Assembly: GCA_963794995.1 (NCBI GenBank)
Contig: CAWCFV010000002.1
Span: forward strand, 2,914,001-2,978,000
Length of the DNA: 64,000 bases
Origin: CAWCFV01 sp963794995
GTDB taxonomy: Bacteria > Actinomycetota > Actinomycetes > JACCUZ01
Reading direction: 5' to 3'
The notes under the pieces were generated by a model. It was not told where the DNA came from and made no database searches. It saw nothing but the letters and a program-made list of their open reading frames with translations. Position numbers and translations under genes: made by a program. Shown here in pieces: positions 42,838 through 52,068 of the stretch. The stretch's first letter is position 1; each line of letters begins with the position of its first letter.

Positions 42838-44223
42838 GTGCGCGTCCACCCGGCCGGACCGAGGTCCGGCGAGCTCGCCCATGAGGGACTTCACGGCGGG
42901 CCGCCCGCCGACCTCGGTGCCCTCGACCCCCTCGTCTGGCCGATCGGCCTGGCCCGGCACCGCGACGACGGCCACCTCGCGCTGCGCGGCCACGACGTGC
43001 GCGGCCTGGTCGCCGAGCACGGCAGCCCGGTCTTCCTGCTCGACGAGGCCGACCTCCGCCGTCGGTGCCGGGACTACCGGGAGGCGTTCGGCGGCGCCCA
43101 GGTCTTCTACGCGGCCAAGGCGTTCCTCACCACCACGATCGCCCGCTGGGTCGAGGAGGAGGGGCTGGGCCTCGACGTCTGCACCGGCGGCGAGCTCGCG
43201 GTCGCGGTGCGCGCCGGGTTCCCCGGCGAGCGGCTGCTGCTGCACGGCAACAACAAGTCGGTCGACGAGCTGGCCGCCGCCCTCGACGCAGGCGTGGGAC
43301 GGGTCGTGGTCGACTCGCTCGTCGAGGTCGAGCGGCTCAGCCGCCTCTGCGTCGAGCGCGGCACGACGCAGCGGGTGCTCGTCCGCGCGACCGTCGGTGT
43401 CGAGGCGCACACCCATGAGTTCATCGCCACGGCGCACGAGGACCAGAAGTTCGGCTTCTCCCTCGCCGGAGGCGACGCCCTGGAGGCCGTTCGCCGGGTG
43501 CGCGAGGCGCCGGGGCTGGAGCTGGTCGGCCTGCACTCGCACATCGGGTCGCAGATCTTCGACGCAGGCGGCTTCGAGGTGGCCGCGCACCGCGTCGTCG
43601 GACTGCTCGCCGAGGTCAGGGACGCCCTGGGCGACGAGCTGCCGGAGCTCAACCTCGGCGGCGGCCTGGGGATCGCGTACACCAGTGCCGACGACCCGGC
43701 CGACGTCGTGGAGATGGGCCGCTCCCTGCGCGCGATCGTCGAGCGGGAGTGCGGCGCGTACGGCCTGGCGCTGCCCGAGCTCGCGATCGAGCCCGGCCGC
43801 GGGATCGTCGGCCCCGGCACCGTGACTGTGTACGAGGTCGGCACCGTCAAGGCGGTCGAGGGCGTCCGTACCTTCGTCTCGGTCGACGGCGGCATGAGCG
43901 ACAACATCCGCACGGCGCTCTACGACGCCGACTACACCGTCGTGCTGGCCAACCGCGACTCGTCGGCCGGGCCGATGCTGTCGCGGGTCGTCGGCAAGCA
44001 CTGCGAGAGCGGCGACGTGGTCGTCAAGGACGCCTGGCTGCCCGCCGACGTCGAGCCCGGCGACCTGCTCGCCGTCGCCGCGACCGGGGCGTACTGCCGG
44101 TCGATGGCCTCGACCTACAACCACGTGCCGCGTGCTCCCGTGGTGGCCGTCTCCGACGCCGGGGCCAGGGTCCTGCTGCGCCGCGAGACCGTCGAGGACC
44201 TGTTCGCCCTCGACCCCGGCTGA
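42838..44223 (+). CDS. lysA: Diaminopimelate decarboxylase
   Basis: Final step of lysine synthesis, from meso-diaminopimelate. The 461-residue PLP enzyme has the cofactor Lys in VFYAAKAFLT, HSHIGSQIFD, LGGGLGIAYT, EPGRGIVGPG and the active-site Cys in GKHCESGD. The GTG start at 42838 fits the leaderless promoter. The N-terminal about 30 residues vary in the family. It begins the lysine/threonine group. Confidence 0.96.
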   Translation: MRVHPAGPRSGELAHEGLHGGPPADLGALDPLVWPIGLARHRDDGHLALRGHDVRGLVAEHGSPVFLLDEADLRRRCRDYREAFGGAQVFYAAKAFLTTTIARWVEEEGLGLDVCTGGELAVAVRAGFPGERLLLHGNNKSVDELAAALDAGVGRVVVDSLVEVERLSRLCVERGTTQRVLVRATVGVEAHTHEFIATAHEDQKFGFSLAGGDALEAVRRVREAPGLELVGLHSHIGSQIFDAGGFEVAAHRVVGLLAEVRDALGDELPELNLGGGLGIAYTSADDPADVVEMGRSLRAIVERECGAYGLALPELAIEPGRGIVGPGTVTVYEVGTVKAVEGVRTFVSVDGGMSDNIRTALYDADYTVVLANRDSSAGPMLSRVVGKHCESGDVVVKDAWLPADVEPGDLLAVAATGAYCRSMASTYNHVPRAPVVAVSDAGARVLLRRETVEDLFALDPG

Positions 44224-44325
44224 CCCCCGGGCCGCTCGATCACTCCCGCGGGCGCGGCGGCGACCGGATCGACCGGATCGCGGTCGGTCGCGGTGCGCGG
44301 CCGCCACGTCTGACAGGCTGGCCGC

Positions 44326-45621
44326 ATGGGACAGGCGCTTCGGGTCGCGCTGCTGGGGTGCGGCACCGTCGGCAGCGAGGTGGCCCGGCTGCTCACCACC
44401 CACGCCGACGACCTGGCCGCCCGCGTGGGCCGGCCGCTCGAGCTCGCCGGCATCGCGGTCCGCCGCACCGGCCGCGACCGGGGCGGGCTCGACGTCGACC
44501 CGGCGCTGTTCACCACCGACGCCGAGGGGCTCGCGACGCGGGGCGACATCGACGTGGTCGTCGAGGTCATCGGCGGGATCGAGCCTGCGCGCACCCTGAT
44601 CCTCGGCGCGCTGGAGGCCGGGGCGTCGGTGGTCTCGGCCAACAAGGCACTGCTCGCCGAGGACGGCGCCACCCTGTTCGAGGCCGCCGAGAAGCACGGG
44701 GTCGACCTCTACTACGAGGCGGCGGTGGCCGGCGCGATCCCGCTGCTCCGCCCGCTGCGCGAGTCGCTCGCCGGCGACCGGGTGCGCCGGGTCCTCGGCA
44801 TCGTGAACGGCACCACCAACTACATCCTCACCCGGATGACCGAGAGCGGCGCGAGCTTCACCGACGCCCTCGAGGAGGCCCAGGCGCTGGGCTACGCCGA
44901 GGCCGACCCGACCGCCGACGTCGAGGCCTTCGACGCCGCCGCCAAGGCCGCCATCCTCGCCGCGCTCGCCTTCCACACCCGGGTCACCGCGGCCGACGTG
45001 CACCGCGAGGGCATGACCGAGGTGACCAGCGCCGACGTCGCCAGCGCCAGGGCGATGGGCTGCGTCGTGAAGCTCCTGGCGATCGCCGAGCTGTCCGAGG
45101 ACGGCCGCAGCGTCGGCGTGCGGGCGCACCCGGCGATGATCCCGGTGAGCCACCCGCTGGCCGCGGTCCGCGAGGCGTTCAACGCGGTGTTCGTCGAGTG
45201 CGAGGCCGCCGGCGAGCTGATGTTCTACGGCCGCGGCGCGGGCGGCTCCCCGACCGCGAGCGCCGTCCTCGGCGACATCGTCGCGGTGGCGCGGCACCGG
45301 GTCTCCGGCGGGCGCGGTCCCGGCGAGTCGGCCTACGCCGACCTGCGGCTGCGCCCGATGGGCGAGACCGTCACGCGCTACCACGTGAGCCTCGACGTGG
45401 CCGACCGCTCCGGCGTCCTCGCGCGGGTGGCCACGGCGTTCGCCGAGCAGGGCGTGTCGATCGAGACGGTCCGCCAGGAGAAGCACGGCGAGGACGACGC
45501 CGTCCTGGTCATCGTCACCCATGACGCGACCGACGCCGCCCTGTCCTCGACGGTCGAGGCGCTGCGCGGGCTCGACGTCGTGCGTCGCGTGCTCAGCGTC
45601 ATGCGGGTCGAGGGCAGGTAG
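44326..45621 (+). CDS. hom: Homoserine dehydrogenase
   Basis: Reduces aspartate semialdehyde to homoserine, the branch to threonine and methionine. The 431-residue protein has the NAD(P) motif ALLGCGTVGSEVARLL, VSANKALLAEDG, NGTTNYILTRM, GYAEADPTADVEAFDAAAK and a C-terminal ACT domain (YHVSLDVADRSGVLARVA), which in relatives gives threonine feedback. The 102-base gap before it has a weak -10-like CAGGCT 6 bases before the ATG. Confidence 0.97.
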   Translation: MGQALRVALLGCGTVGSEVARLLTTHADDLAARVGRPLELAGIAVRRTGRDRGGLDVDPALFTTDAEGLATRGDIDVVVEVIGGIEPARTLILGALEAGASVVSANKALLAEDGATLFEAAEKHGVDLYYEAAVAGAIPLLRPLRESLAGDRVRRVLGIVNGTTNYILTRMTESGASFTDALEEAQALGYAEADPTADVEAFDAAAKAAILAALAFHTRVTAADVHREGMTEVTSADVASARAMGCVVKLLAIAELSEDGRSVGVRAHPAMIPVSHPLAAVREAFNAVFVECEAAGELMFYGRGAGGSPTASAVLGDIVAVARHRVSGGRGPGESAYADLRLRPMGETVTRYHVSLDVADRSGVLARVATAFAEQGVSIETVRQEKHGEDDAVLVIVTHDATDAALSSTVEALRGLDVVRRVLSVMRVEGR

Positions 45622-45624
45622 CGG

Positions 45625-46689
45625 GTGGCCCACACCTGGCGGGGTGTCATCGCGGAGTACGCCGACCGCCTCCCGGTCGGTCCCGGCACCCCGGTCGTGA
45701 GCCTGGGCGAGGGCGGCACCCCCCTGGTGCACGCCCGCCACCTGTCCGCGCTCACCGGCTGCGAGGTGCACCTGAAGGTCGAGGGCGCCAACCCCACCGG
45801 GTCGTTCAAGGACCGTGGCATGACGGTGGCGATCTCCAAGGCGGTCGAGGAGGGCGCCACGGCGGTGATCTGCGCGTCGACCGGCAACACCAGCGCCTCG
45901 GCCGCCGCGTACGCCGGCAAGGCGGGCATCGACTGCGTCGTGCTCGTCCCGCACGGCCGGATCGCGTCCGGGAAGCTTGCCCAGGCGCTGGTGCACGGGT
46001 CCCGGCTGCTCCAGGTCGAGGGCGGCTTCGACGACTGCCTGCGGCTGGCCCGCGAGCTGGCCGACGAGCTGCCGGTGTCCTTGGTCAACTCGGTCAACGA
46101 CTACCGGATCGAGGGGCAGAAGTCGGCGGCCTTCGAGGTGGTCGACGCGCTCGGTCGGGCGCCGGACGTCCACTGCCTGCCGGTGGGCAACGCCGGCAAC
46201 ATCACGGCGTACTGGCGCGGATACGGCGAGTACGCCGCGGACGGGCTGTGCACACGGCCGCGCATGTGGGGGTTCCAGGCGGAGGGCGCCGCCCCGATCG
46301 TGCGGGGCGAACGGGTGGAGGCCCCCGAGACCGTCGCCACCGCGATCCGGATCGGCGACCCCGCGTCCTGGCTCGGCGCCGTCGCCGCCCGCGACGAGTC
46401 GGGCGGCCTGATCGACGCCGTGAGCGACCGGGCGATCCTCGACGCCCAGCGGCTGCTGTCGGCGAAGGAGGGCGTCTTCGTGGAGCCGGCCAGCGCGGCG
46501 TCGGTGGCCGGGCTGCTGCAGTGCCACGAGCGCGGCCTGCTGGAGGCCGGCCAGCAGGTCGTGTGCACCGTCACGGGCAACGGGCTCAAGGACACCGAGA
46601 CGGCGCTTCGCGAGATCAGCATCGACACGACGACGGTACGGGCCGACCTGCGCTCCGCCGCCGGCGCGCTCGGCCTGCTGCCGGCATGA
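45625..46689 (+). CDS. thrC: Threonine synthase
   Basis: Converts phosphohomoserine to threonine. The 354-residue PLP enzyme has the cofactor Lys in NPTGSFKDRGMTVA, CASTGNTSASAAAYA and the phosphate loop LPVGNAGNITAYWRGY. It is the short, one-domain actinobacterial type. The GTG start lies 3 bases after the hom stop, so it is in the hom-thrC-thrB operon. Confidence 0.97.
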   Translation: MAHTWRGVIAEYADRLPVGPGTPVVSLGEGGTPLVHARHLSALTGCEVHLKVEGANPTGSFKDRGMTVAISKAVEEGATAVICASTGNTSASAAAYAGKAGIDCVVLVPHGRIASGKLAQALVHGSRLLQVEGGFDDCLRLARELADELPVSLVNSVNDYRIEGQKSAAFEVVDALGRAPDVHCLPVGNAGNITAYWRGYGEYAADGLCTRPRMWGFQAEGAAPIVRGERVEAPETVATAIRIGDPASWLGAVAARDESGGLIDAVSDRAILDAQRLLSAKEGVFVEPASAASVAGLLQCHERGLLEAGQQVVCTVTGNGLKDTETALREISIDTTTVRADLRSAAGALGLLPA

Positions 46690-46699
46690 GCCGGCCCGC

Positions 46700-47605
46700 G
46701 TGAGCCTGCTCGGGCGGCCGGTCCGGGTCCGGGTGCCGGCGACCAGTGCCAACCTCGGCCCGGGCTTCGACTGCCTGGGGCTGGCCCTCGACCTGCACGA
46801 CGAGGTCGAGGTGGTCGCGGGCGACCCGGCCGGGGGCGACGTCGCCACGGTCGCTGTCGCCGGTGAGGGTGCGGGCGAGGTGCCGTCCGACGCGTCGCAC
46901 CTCGTCGTGCGCGCGGTGCACCGGGCCCTCGACGCGCTGGGCGAGCCGCACCCGCCCCTCACGCTGTCCTGCACGAACCGGGTGCCGCACGGCCGGGGCC
47001 TCGGGTCCTCCGCCGCCGCGGTGGTGGCCGGTCTGCTGGCCGGCCGCGCCCTGGTGGCCGACGGCGAGCAGCGCCTCGACGACGCCGGGCTGCTCGAGCT
47101 GGCCAGCGACATGGAGGGCCACCCGGACAACGCGGCGGCGGCCCTGCTCGGCGGGCTCACGCTGGCCTGGTCCGAGGGACCCTCGGTGCGCGCCGTGCGG
47201 ATGGACCCGCGGCCGGAGGTCCGGGCCACCGTCCTCGTCCCGCAGACCCGGCTCGCCACGGCGACCGCCCGGGGCCTGCTGCCGGCGCAGGTGCCGCACG
47301 CCGACGCGGCCCTTGCGGCCGGCCGGGCCGCGCTGCTCGTGGCCGCCCTCACCCGGGTGCCGGGCGTCCTGCTGGCCGCCACCGAGGACCGCCTGCACCA
47401 GGAGCAGAGGGCGCCCGCGATGCCGGCGACCGCGGCGCTGGTGCGCGCGCTGCGTGCGCAGGGGCGGGCCGCGGTCGTGTCCGGCGCCGGGCCGACGGTC
47501 CTGGTGCTGGACGAGGGCGCGCCGCAGCCCCTGGACGTGCCGGCCGGGTGGCAGGTGCTCCCGCTGGCCGTGGCAGCCGACGGGGCGGTGGTCCGCCGCG
47601 GCTGA
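46700..47605 (+). CDS. thrB: Homoserine kinase
   Basis: Phosphorylates homoserine for ThrC. The 301-residue GHMP kinase has VPATSANLGPGFDCLGLAL, the ATP loop PHGRGLGSSAAAVVAG, EGHPDNAAAALLGGL and the C-terminal VSGAGPTVLVLD. The GTG start lies 10 bases after the thrC stop. It is the last gene of the threonine operon. Confidence 0.96.
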   Translation: MSLLGRPVRVRVPATSANLGPGFDCLGLALDLHDEVEVVAGDPAGGDVATVAVAGEGAGEVPSDASHLVVRAVHRALDALGEPHPPLTLSCTNRVPHGRGLGSSAAAVVAGLLAGRALVADGEQRLDDAGLLELASDMEGHPDNAAAALLGGLTLAWSEGPSVRAVRMDPRPEVRATVLVPQTRLATATARGLLPAQVPHADAALAAGRAALLVAALTRVPGVLLAATEDRLHQEQRAPAMPATAALVRALRAQGRAAVVSGAGPTVLVLDEGAPQPLDVPAGWQVLPLAVAADGAVVRRG

Positions 47606-47950
47606 CCGGGTGGTTCCGGCCGGGCCGGGGCTCCTCCCGGGGCCCGTGGTGTTAGGGTCGTGAGCGCACCAGCAGCCACGGCACGTGGCCGGTGCCCCGC
47701 CACGACATCCTCGGTCACCCGGTTTCGTTCTCGGAGCAGGGTGGCTGACGTCGCAGGACGACCGTGGCCACCCATCGACTCGTCCCCGGACCACGGGACG
47801 CGCGGGGGAGCCCACGGGATCGGCGGGGCCGGCCGCACGTGCCACCCCGGAACCTGGTGAGGATCCACCTCCCACGCGCCCGCCGTTCGCAGGCGCCGCA
47901 GCCCGATTGGAGCCGCCGTCGCGCGGCCCGTCGCCAGGAAGGACCACTCT
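47606..47950 (+). promoter_or_regulatory. Intergenic region and probable long leader of rho
   Basis: 345 bases without a gene. TAGGGT at 47653-47658 is the best -10 candidate and would give a leader of about 285 bases before the rho GTG. A long rho leader fits the known autoregulation of rho by premature termination in other bacteria. Small open frames here lack ribosome sites and are not believed. Confidence 0.4.
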
Positions 47951-49958
47951 GTGTCCGACAGCACCGACCTCCTCGACGCGCCCGAGGCGCGCTCCGGAGA
48001 CACCTCCGCCGGGGCGCCGACCGCAGCCAAGGCGCCGGCCCGCAAGCGCTCCACCGGCCTGTCCGGCATGGTGCTCGCCGAGCTGCAGGGACTCGCCGGC
48101 GAGCTGGGCATCAGCGGCACGGCCAAGATGCGCAAGGGCCAGCTGATCGAAGCCATCCGGGAGCGCCAGGACGGCACCGCCTCCGCCACCCCGCCCAGGG
48201 CCCGGGCGGCCAGGGGCTCGTCGGCAACCTCGACGTCCTCGACGTCAGCGGGCGGCGCGACCTCGGGCGAGGCCGGCGACGAGCAGGCTCCGGCCGGCCG
48301 GGCACCGCGCACCCGTCGCGAGCGCCAGGGGCGCACCGGCCGACCCGGCCGGGACGGCGACGAGCCGCAGCAGCAGGACCGCAGTGCGCCCAGTGAGCCC
48401 AGTGAGCGCAGTGACCGCGGTGAGCGCGGTGGGCGCACCGAGACGCACCGAGAACACCAAGAACACCGAGAACACCGACACCGGCGACGACTCCCCCGAC
48501 GGCGGCGAGCGACAGGGCGGCGGGCGCGACCGGGGTGACCGGGGTGACCGTCAGCGTGACCGCGGGCAGCAGCAGTCCGGCGGTGGCGCCCAGAACCGTG
48601 GCCAGCAGCAGGCCGCCGCCGGTCGCACCCAGGGCGGCCAGCCGCCGGCCGGCGAGGACGACGTCGACTCCGGCACCGGCCGCGGTCGCCGCCGGGGCCG
48701 CTACCGCGACCGCAACCGCAGCCGCCGTGGCGGCCGGGACGGTTTCGGGCCGCAGGACACCGGGGACGGCGGCCTGCCCGAGATCACCGAGGACGACGTC
48801 CTGGTGCCCGTCGCCGGCATCCTCGACATCCACGACAACTACGCCTTCGTGCGCACGAGCGGCTACCTGCCCGGCGACAACGACGTCTACGTGTCCCTGG
48901 CCCACGTGCGCAAGGCCGGCCTGCGCAAGGGCGATGCCGTGACCGGCGCCGTGCGCCAGCCGCAGGAGGGCGAGCGCCGGGAGAAGTTCAACGCCCTGGT
49001 GCGGCTGGACTCCGTCAACGGCGCCGACCCCGACAAGGCGCGCGACCGGGTGGAGTTCAGCACCCTCACCCCGCTGTACCCGCAGGACCGGCTCCGGCTC
49101 GAGACCGAGCCGGGCATCCTCACGACGCGGGTCATCGACCTCGTGGCGCCGATCGGCAAGGGCCAGCGCGGCCTGATCGTGTCGCCCTCGAAGTCCGGCA
49201 AGACGATGGTCATGCAGGCCATCGCCAACGCCATCTCGACGAACAACCCCGAGGTCCACCTCATGGTCGTGCTCGTCGACGAGCGGCCGGAAGAGGTCAC
49301 CGACATGCAGCGCGCGGTGAAGGGCGAGGTCATCGCCTCGACCTTCGACCGGCCCGCCGAGGACCACACGATCGTCGCGGAGCTGTCCATCGAGCGGGCC
49401 AAGCGCCTGGTCGAGCTGGGGCACGACGTCGTCATCCTGCTCGACGGCATCACCCGGCTGGGTCGCGCGTACAACCTCGCGGCCCCGGCGAGCGGCCGGA
49501 TCCTCTCCGGCGGCGTCGACTCGACCGCGCTGTACCCGCCGAAGCGGTTCTTCGGCGCGGCACGCAACATCGAGAACGGGGGCTCGCTCACCATCCTCGC
49601 GACGGCCCTGGTGGAGACCGGCTCGCGCATGGACGAGGTGATCTTCGAGGAGTTCAAGGGCACCGGCAACATGGAGCTGAAGCTGGACCGGAAGCTCGCC
49701 GACAAGCGGGTCTTCCCGGCCGTCGACGTCGACGCCTCCGGCACCCGGCGCGAGGACATCCTCATGGGCAAGGACGAGCTCCAGGTCGTCTGGAAGCTCC
49801 GCCGGGTGCTGCACGCCCTCGAGACCGGGCAGGCGCTCGACCTCCTGCTCGACCGGATGAAGAAGACCAGCAGCAACGCCGAGTTCCTCCGCCAGGTGCA
49901 GCAGACGATGCCGATGCCGGGCTCCACCCCCGGTGCCGGGCACGAGGACGACGACTGA
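47951..49958 (+). CDS. rho: Transcription termination factor Rho, one apparent frame change in its linker
   Basis: RNA-dependent helicase that ends transcription. The GTG start has AGGAAGGAC upstream. Residues 30-80 are the Rho_N domain (MVLAELQGLAGELGISGTAKM). A long Arg/Gly/Gln-rich insert of about 200 residues follows, as in high-GC actinobacterial Rho. Next come the cold-shock-like RNA domain (GILDIHDNYAFVRTSGYLPG) and the ATPase (VSPSKSGKTMVMQ, VLLDGITRLGRAYN-like). Within the insert the frame shifts between 48420 and 48470; the 2008-base span has one extra base, probably near 48444 in an ACCGAGA-rich repeat. rho is usually needed in actinobacteria, so an error in the sequence is likely. 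Confidence 0.93.
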
Positions 49959-49992
49959 GGTCGCTCGCCCCGCCACGCTGACCGATCGACTG

Positions 49993-50016
49993 CGCCGCCC
50001 GTTCACCCGGGCGGCG
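49993..50016 (+). terminator. Hairpin terminator after rho
   Basis: CGCCGCCCG (49993-50001) pairs perfectly with CGGGCGGCG (50008-50016) around TTCACC, 35 bases after the rho stop. No T-run follows. The remaining 256 bases to the next gene hold a second GC hairpin near 50095-50115 and the presumed promoter of the exosortase operon, but no clear -10/-35 pair. Confidence 0.65.
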
Positions 50017-50272
50017 TAGTCATGTGCGGCCCCGCTGAGGGCCGGTCGGCCCATCCGGGTGGCGCGTCCCGCGGCCGAAGCTCCCTCTGGACGGTCGCGC
50101 CGGGCGCGACGCGACCCCAGGGGCGCGCGCGGTGGCGCCACCCGAACGGGTTAGGCCGGTCACCGGCAGATCGTCCCGGGAGGACTATCCAGGCTCGTTC
50201 ACCTCGTGCCGAGAACCAGGGGAGACCGTCCAGACCGCGGTCCTCGAACCCATCTCTCGGCAGGAGAACCCG

Positions 50273-50818
50273 GTGACCCGGCGCAACAGGCTCATGGTGA
50301 CCCGCGCACGCCGGCGCGGCCTCGCAGCGTTGGGAGCCGCCGCCCTCGGCCTGCTGGCCCTGGTGGCCGGCGCTCCGGGCGCCCAGGCGGCCGCCCCCGC
50401 CGGGTCGATCACGCCGTTCGTCAGCTGCTACTTCGACAACGGGAACGGCACGTACACCGTCAGCGTCGGGTACACGAGCAGCAACAGCGGCACGGTGAGC
50501 ATCCCGGTCGGTACGGACAACCGGGTCACCTTCGGCGCACAGGACCGCGGCCAGCCGACCTCGTTCGCGCCCGGCGTCCACAGCAACGTGTGGGCACCGA
50601 CCCTGTCCACCACGGACATCTACAACAACGTGAACTGGTCGCTGACCGGCAACACGGTGCGGCTGAGCACCCTGAACCAGTGCTCGATCCGGCCGGTGCC
50701 GGCCGGGGGCAACCTGGCCGCCGAGCTCGCGTTCGGCGCGGTCGTCACGACGGCGGGCGCCCTCGTGATGGGTGAGCGCCGTCGGCGTCGGGTCGCCTCC
50801 CCGGGAGGCACCCTGTGA
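50273..50818 (+). CDS. Secreted protein with exosortase-type C-terminal signal (first of a tandem pair)
   Basis: A 181-residue exported protein of no known family. The basic N-terminus and helix, residues 9-41 (GAAALGLLALVAGAPGAQAA), form a signal peptide. The core (42-135) is Ser/Thr/Asn-rich and beta-like, with CYFDNGNGTYTV and GAQDRGQPTSFAPG. The C-terminus has CSIRPV (137-142), a hydrophobic helix (147-166) and RRRRR (169-173): a short motif, helix and basic cluster as in PEP-CTERM-like sorting signals. GTG start with AGGAGA 5 bases upstream. It heads the operon. Confidence 0.8.
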   Translation: MTRRNRLMVTRARRRGLAALGAAALGLLALVAGAPGAQAAAPAGSITPFVSCYFDNGNGTYTVSVGYTSSNSGTVSIPVGTDNRVTFGAQDRGQPTSFAPGVHSNVWAPTLSTTDIYNNVNWSLTGNTVRLSTLNQCSIRPVPAGGNLAAELAFGAVVTTAGALVMGERRRRRVASPGGTL

Positions 50819-51363
50819 CCCCCGCGCGCCGACCGCTGCGGTGGTTGGCACGCCGCCTGGCGACCGCCGCCGCGGTCGGTGCCGTGCTCGCAGGCGGCGT
50901 CGTGGGAGCGGCTCCGGCGTGGGCGGCGACGATCGACTGCACGCCGATGGGCGACCCGGCCTGCCGGGACCTGGCGCCGGTCGCCGAGTGCGTCTGGGAC
51001 AACAAGGACGGCACCAAGACGGCGCTGTGGGGATGGGACAACCCCAGCACCTCCACCCTGCGCATCGACGTCGGCAACAAGAACAAGATGTCACCCGGCG
51101 CCGAGGACCAGGGCCAGCCGACCCTGTTCCTCCCGGGGCGGACGCGCAACGTGTTCACCACGACGTACACCGGGACGTCCACGACCTGGCGGCTGGGCAA
51201 CGAGACGGCCACGGCCGGCTCCGGCACCACCGCCTGCTCGACCAAGCCGGTCTCCCAGATCGGCAGCGTCGGCGTCCTGCTGCTCGCTGTTCTCGTGCTC
51301 GTCCTCACCTCGGCGCTCGCGCTCGTCGCGCGGCCGCGCCGGTCACCTGTGGAGGTCCGATGA
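50815..51363 (+). CDS. Secreted protein with exosortase-type C-terminal signal (second of the pair)
   Basis: A 182-residue paralogue of the preceding protein. It has a signal peptide (about 1-38, cleaved near APAWAA), CVWDNKDGTKTA and GAEDQGQPTLFLPG at matching positions. The C-terminus has CSTKPV (141-146), a hydrophobic helix (about 150-171) and RPRR (173-176). Cys59 and Cys141 match Cys52 and Cys137 of the first protein and may form a disulfide. It has two further Cys (42, 50). Start and stop overlap both neighbours by 4 bases, so it is translationally coupled. Confidence 0.8.
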   Translation: MTPARRPLRWLARRLATAAAVGAVLAGGVVGAAPAWAATIDCTPMGDPACRDLAPVAECVWDNKDGTKTALWGWDNPSTSTLRIDVGNKNKMSPGAEDQGQPTLFLPGRTRNVFTTTYTGTSTTWRLGNETATAGSGTTACSTKPVSQIGSVGVLLLAVLVLVLTSALALVARPRRSPVEVR

Positions 51364-52068
51364 AGGTCCTTGCCGTCGGGGCCCACCCCGACGACATCGA
51401 GCTCGGCTGCGCGGGGGCACTCGCGCGCCACGTCGCCGCCGGCGACGAGGTGACGATGCTCGTGCTCACGCCCGGCGAGAGCGGCCCGCAGGGGCTGACC
51501 TCGCGGGTCCGCGAGCAGGAGACGGCGAGCGCGCTGCTCGGCGTCCCGGCTGATGTGGGGCCCGTTCGACGACGGGATGATCCCGGTGGGCCGTGAGATC
51601 GTGACCGTGCTCGACGAGGCGGTCGCCGTCACCGGTGCCGAGATCATCTACACCCACGCGCCGCACGACACCCACCAGGACCACGTCGCGACCTCGCAGG
51701 CAGCTCTCGCGGCGGCGCGGCGGATGTCCCGGGTCCTGTTCTACCAGTCGCCGTCGACCACGTCCTTCGACCCGACGGTGTTCGTCAACGTCGAGCGCAC
51801 CCTCGGCGCCAAGCTGGACGCGCTGCGTGCGCACTGGTCGCAGGTCATGCAGTGCGCGATGGTCGACCTCGAGGCGGTCGAGGTGGGGGCGCGGTTCTGG
51901 GGTACCCGGGCCAAGGTCTCCTACGCCGAGGCGTTCGTGTCGCCCCGCTTCGTCTGGGAGATCGGCTCGCCGACCGACCGGCGCACGCAGCCGCCGGAGG
52001 CCGACGCCGAGGAGGCAGGCGCGAGCGCAGCAACGTCGGCGCCGCTGGTCGGGGGACTGCGGCCGTGA
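51360..52068 (+). CDS. PIG-L family deacetylase, one apparent frame change
   Basis: Zinc-dependent N-deacetylase of the LmbE/BshB type. The first part (MKVLAVGAHPDDIELGCAGA, TPGESGPQGLTSRVREQE) ends in the wrong frame after ALLGVP. The rest (LMWGPFDDGMIPVGREI, YTHAPHDTHQDHVATSQA) continues in the next frame. The 709-base span has one extra base near 51549; corrected length is about 235 residues. Metal ligands are HPDD and the His of DTHQDH. In the operon it probably deacetylates amino-sugars of the polymer made by the adjacent glycosyltransferase. Confidence 0.85.

Noticed and set aside
47660..48396. Small plus-strand frames in the rho leader
   Set aside because: They lack start signals and run into rho in the wrong frame. 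The region is better explained as a 5' leader.
42460..48438. Open frame of 1992 codons on the minus strand
   Set aside because: Antisense to pxpC, lysA, hom, thrC, thrB and rho, all clearly coding on the plus strand. Artefact of base composition.
48384..49958. Separate rho gene starting at 48384 with a distinct protein at 47951-48538
   Set aside because: The first frame carries the Rho_N domain and the second the RNA-binding and ATPase domains of the same protein; the span is one base over a codon multiple.
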